Below, in pieces: positions 6,618 through 7,317 of a DNA stretch of 7,317 bases. Position 1 is the stretch's first letter. Every line of letters begins with the position of its first letter. The notes under the pieces are model-generated. The model was not told the DNA's origin and made no database searches. It saw only the letters and a program-made list of their open reading frames with translations. The position numbers and the translations under genes were made by a program. Source of the DNA: Bacteroidota bacterium (GTDB lineage Bacteria > Bacteroidota > Bacteroidia > Flavobacteriales > Flavobacteriaceae); NCBI GenBank assembly GCA_947468985.1, contig CANINJ010000091.1:1-7317 (forward strand), given 5' to 3'.

Positions 6618-7001
6618 CTAATTCATCCAATAAACCACCATAACGGCAGGAATAAAATAGATTACAATGGTTCTCGCGCCGTCATAATCTTTCGCCAATC
6701 GCTGACCAAAAAGCAACATCAATAGCGTAACACAAGAAAAAATTCCGCCATAAAATGCAAAAGTTCGCCCTTCATTTACAAACAATTCAATAGCGCCCAC
6801 AACACATAAAACCCCAGAAATTAATTCCAAAATCAAAACGTGAAATAAGGCCAGAGGCACCTTTTTTTTCAAAACCGTTTTAGAAAAATGTCCTGTCAAC
6901 CAAGCTATGTTATCTTTCCAATGAAATAATTTGTCGTAACCAGATTGCAAAAAAGTAAGCGCTAAAAAAACCAAAACCAAAATAGAAGCTACATTATTCA
7001 T
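6618..7001 (-). CDS. DoxX-family small integral membrane protein
   Basis: This 127-residue protein is almost entirely hydrophobic and is predicted by eye to have four membrane spans, at about residues 4-21, 49-75, 80-100 and 110-126. The first span ends in LQSGYDKLFHW, matching the GxxKL-type motif common in DoxX-like proteins, and the length is normal for the family. DoxX-family proteins are often linked to redox or oxidative-stress functions, but many members, including this one, have no known role. The start is ATG at 6999-7001, overlapping the TGA stop of the upstream gene in an ATGA arrangement, so translation is probably coupled. The TAG stop is 2 bp from the stop of the convergent helicase gene, leaving no room for a terminator between them. 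Confidence 0.8.
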   Translation of the reverse strand: MNNVASILVLVFLALTFLQSGYDKLFHWKDNIAWLTGHFSKTVLKKKVPLALFHVLILELISGVLCVVGAIELFVNEGRTFAFYGGIFSCVTLLMLLFGQRLAKDYDGARTIVIYFIPAVMVVYWMN

Positions 7002-7317
7002 AATTTGTTATTTTTTTTGTGAATTAAATGAGTCAGTTTTATAGATAAATCAGTCAAAATAATTTTCGCATTTCCGTTGCGCTCAATGTGATAAATCGCA
7101 TCCGAAAGCTCCTTAAAAATATCATTTATATTATTTCCATTTACAAACGGAGCAAAATTCTCCAATTGGAATTTGGCTACTTTCATTTCCATATAAACCA
7201 ATTTTGGCGTTTCATAGTTCAGCAGCAAAGCCTGTCGAAACATATCAATACAAAAGTTCAAAAATTTCTTCTGCGTTTCCCTTCCCAAACCTGCAATTTG
7301 CTCGCTCCAAAGAATTA
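6998..7317 (-). CDS. holB: Probable DNA polymerase III delta' subunit, C-terminal part
   Basis: The gene enters from the right edge on the minus strand; 105 C-terminal residues are visible and the reading frame is open to position 7317, so the start lies outside the window. The visible part runs from ILWSEQIAGLGRETQKKF through FCIDMFRQALLLNY, KFQLENFAPFVNGNNIND and IYHIERNGNAKIILTDLSI to a lysine-rich end. I recognise this as the helical C-terminal domain of the flavobacterial delta' clamp-loader subunit, which oligomerises with the gamma/tau and delta subunits to load the sliding clamp at the replication fork. The ATPase-fold domains that would confirm this are not visible, so the call rests on C-terminal resemblance. 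Its TGA stop overlaps the ATG of the DoxX-family gene by ATGA, indicating one operon. A run of eight A residues (coding strand) occurs just before the stop, within the KKNN codons. Confidence 0.62.
   Translation of the reverse strand, partial: ILWSEQIAGLGRETQKKFLNFCIDMFRQALLLNYETPKLVYMEMKVAKFQLENFAPFVNGNNINDIFKELSDAIYHIERNGNAKIILTDLSIKLTHLIHKKNNKL

Overview
The window looks like a chromosomal segment from a member of the Bacteroidota, most likely a Flavobacterium-type Flavobacteriaceae. The DNA is AT-rich. The genes lack Shine-Dalgarno sequences and instead have A-rich start contexts. Perfect TAnnTTTG-type -7 boxes occur in two spacers, and the protein sequences (YbeY, MnmG, an OmpH-like lipoprotein, a Pif1-like helicase with a C-terminal helix-turn-helix, a DoxX-family protein and a HolB-like C-terminus) read as flavobacterial.

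Layout. On the + strand: the 3' end of ybeY (1-279), mnmG from a TTG start (487-2358), a class I SAM-dependent methyltransferase (2534-3382), a lipoprotein of the OmpH/Skp family (3626-4222) followed by a clear intrinsic terminator (4240-4268), and a 757-residue Pif1/RecD-like helicase (4342-6615). On the - strand, converging on the helicase with a 2-bp gap: a small DoxX-family membrane protein (6618-7001), translationally coupled through an ATGA overlap to an upstream gene that enters from the right edge and looks like the C-terminal part of the DNA polymerase III delta' subunit (6998-7317).

The most interesting feature is not a gene. Three copies of the 16-bp chromosomal centromere sequence parS lie around mnmG. 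Two are exact matches to the classical site (260-275 and 432-447) and one differs at a single end base (2383-2398). The first is embedded in the coding sequence of ybeY and supplies its last codons. A fourth, degenerate site with a perfect 12-base core lies in the end of the helicase gene (6565-6580). This implies a ParB loading zone, so the window is probably close to the replication origin of a chromosome segregated by ParABS.

The genes themselves are housekeeping: rRNA maturation (YbeY), tRNA wobble-uridine modification (MnmG), envelope biogenesis (OmpH-like), DNA metabolism (helicase, HolB). No mobile element, CRISPR array, rRNA or tRNA gene was seen.
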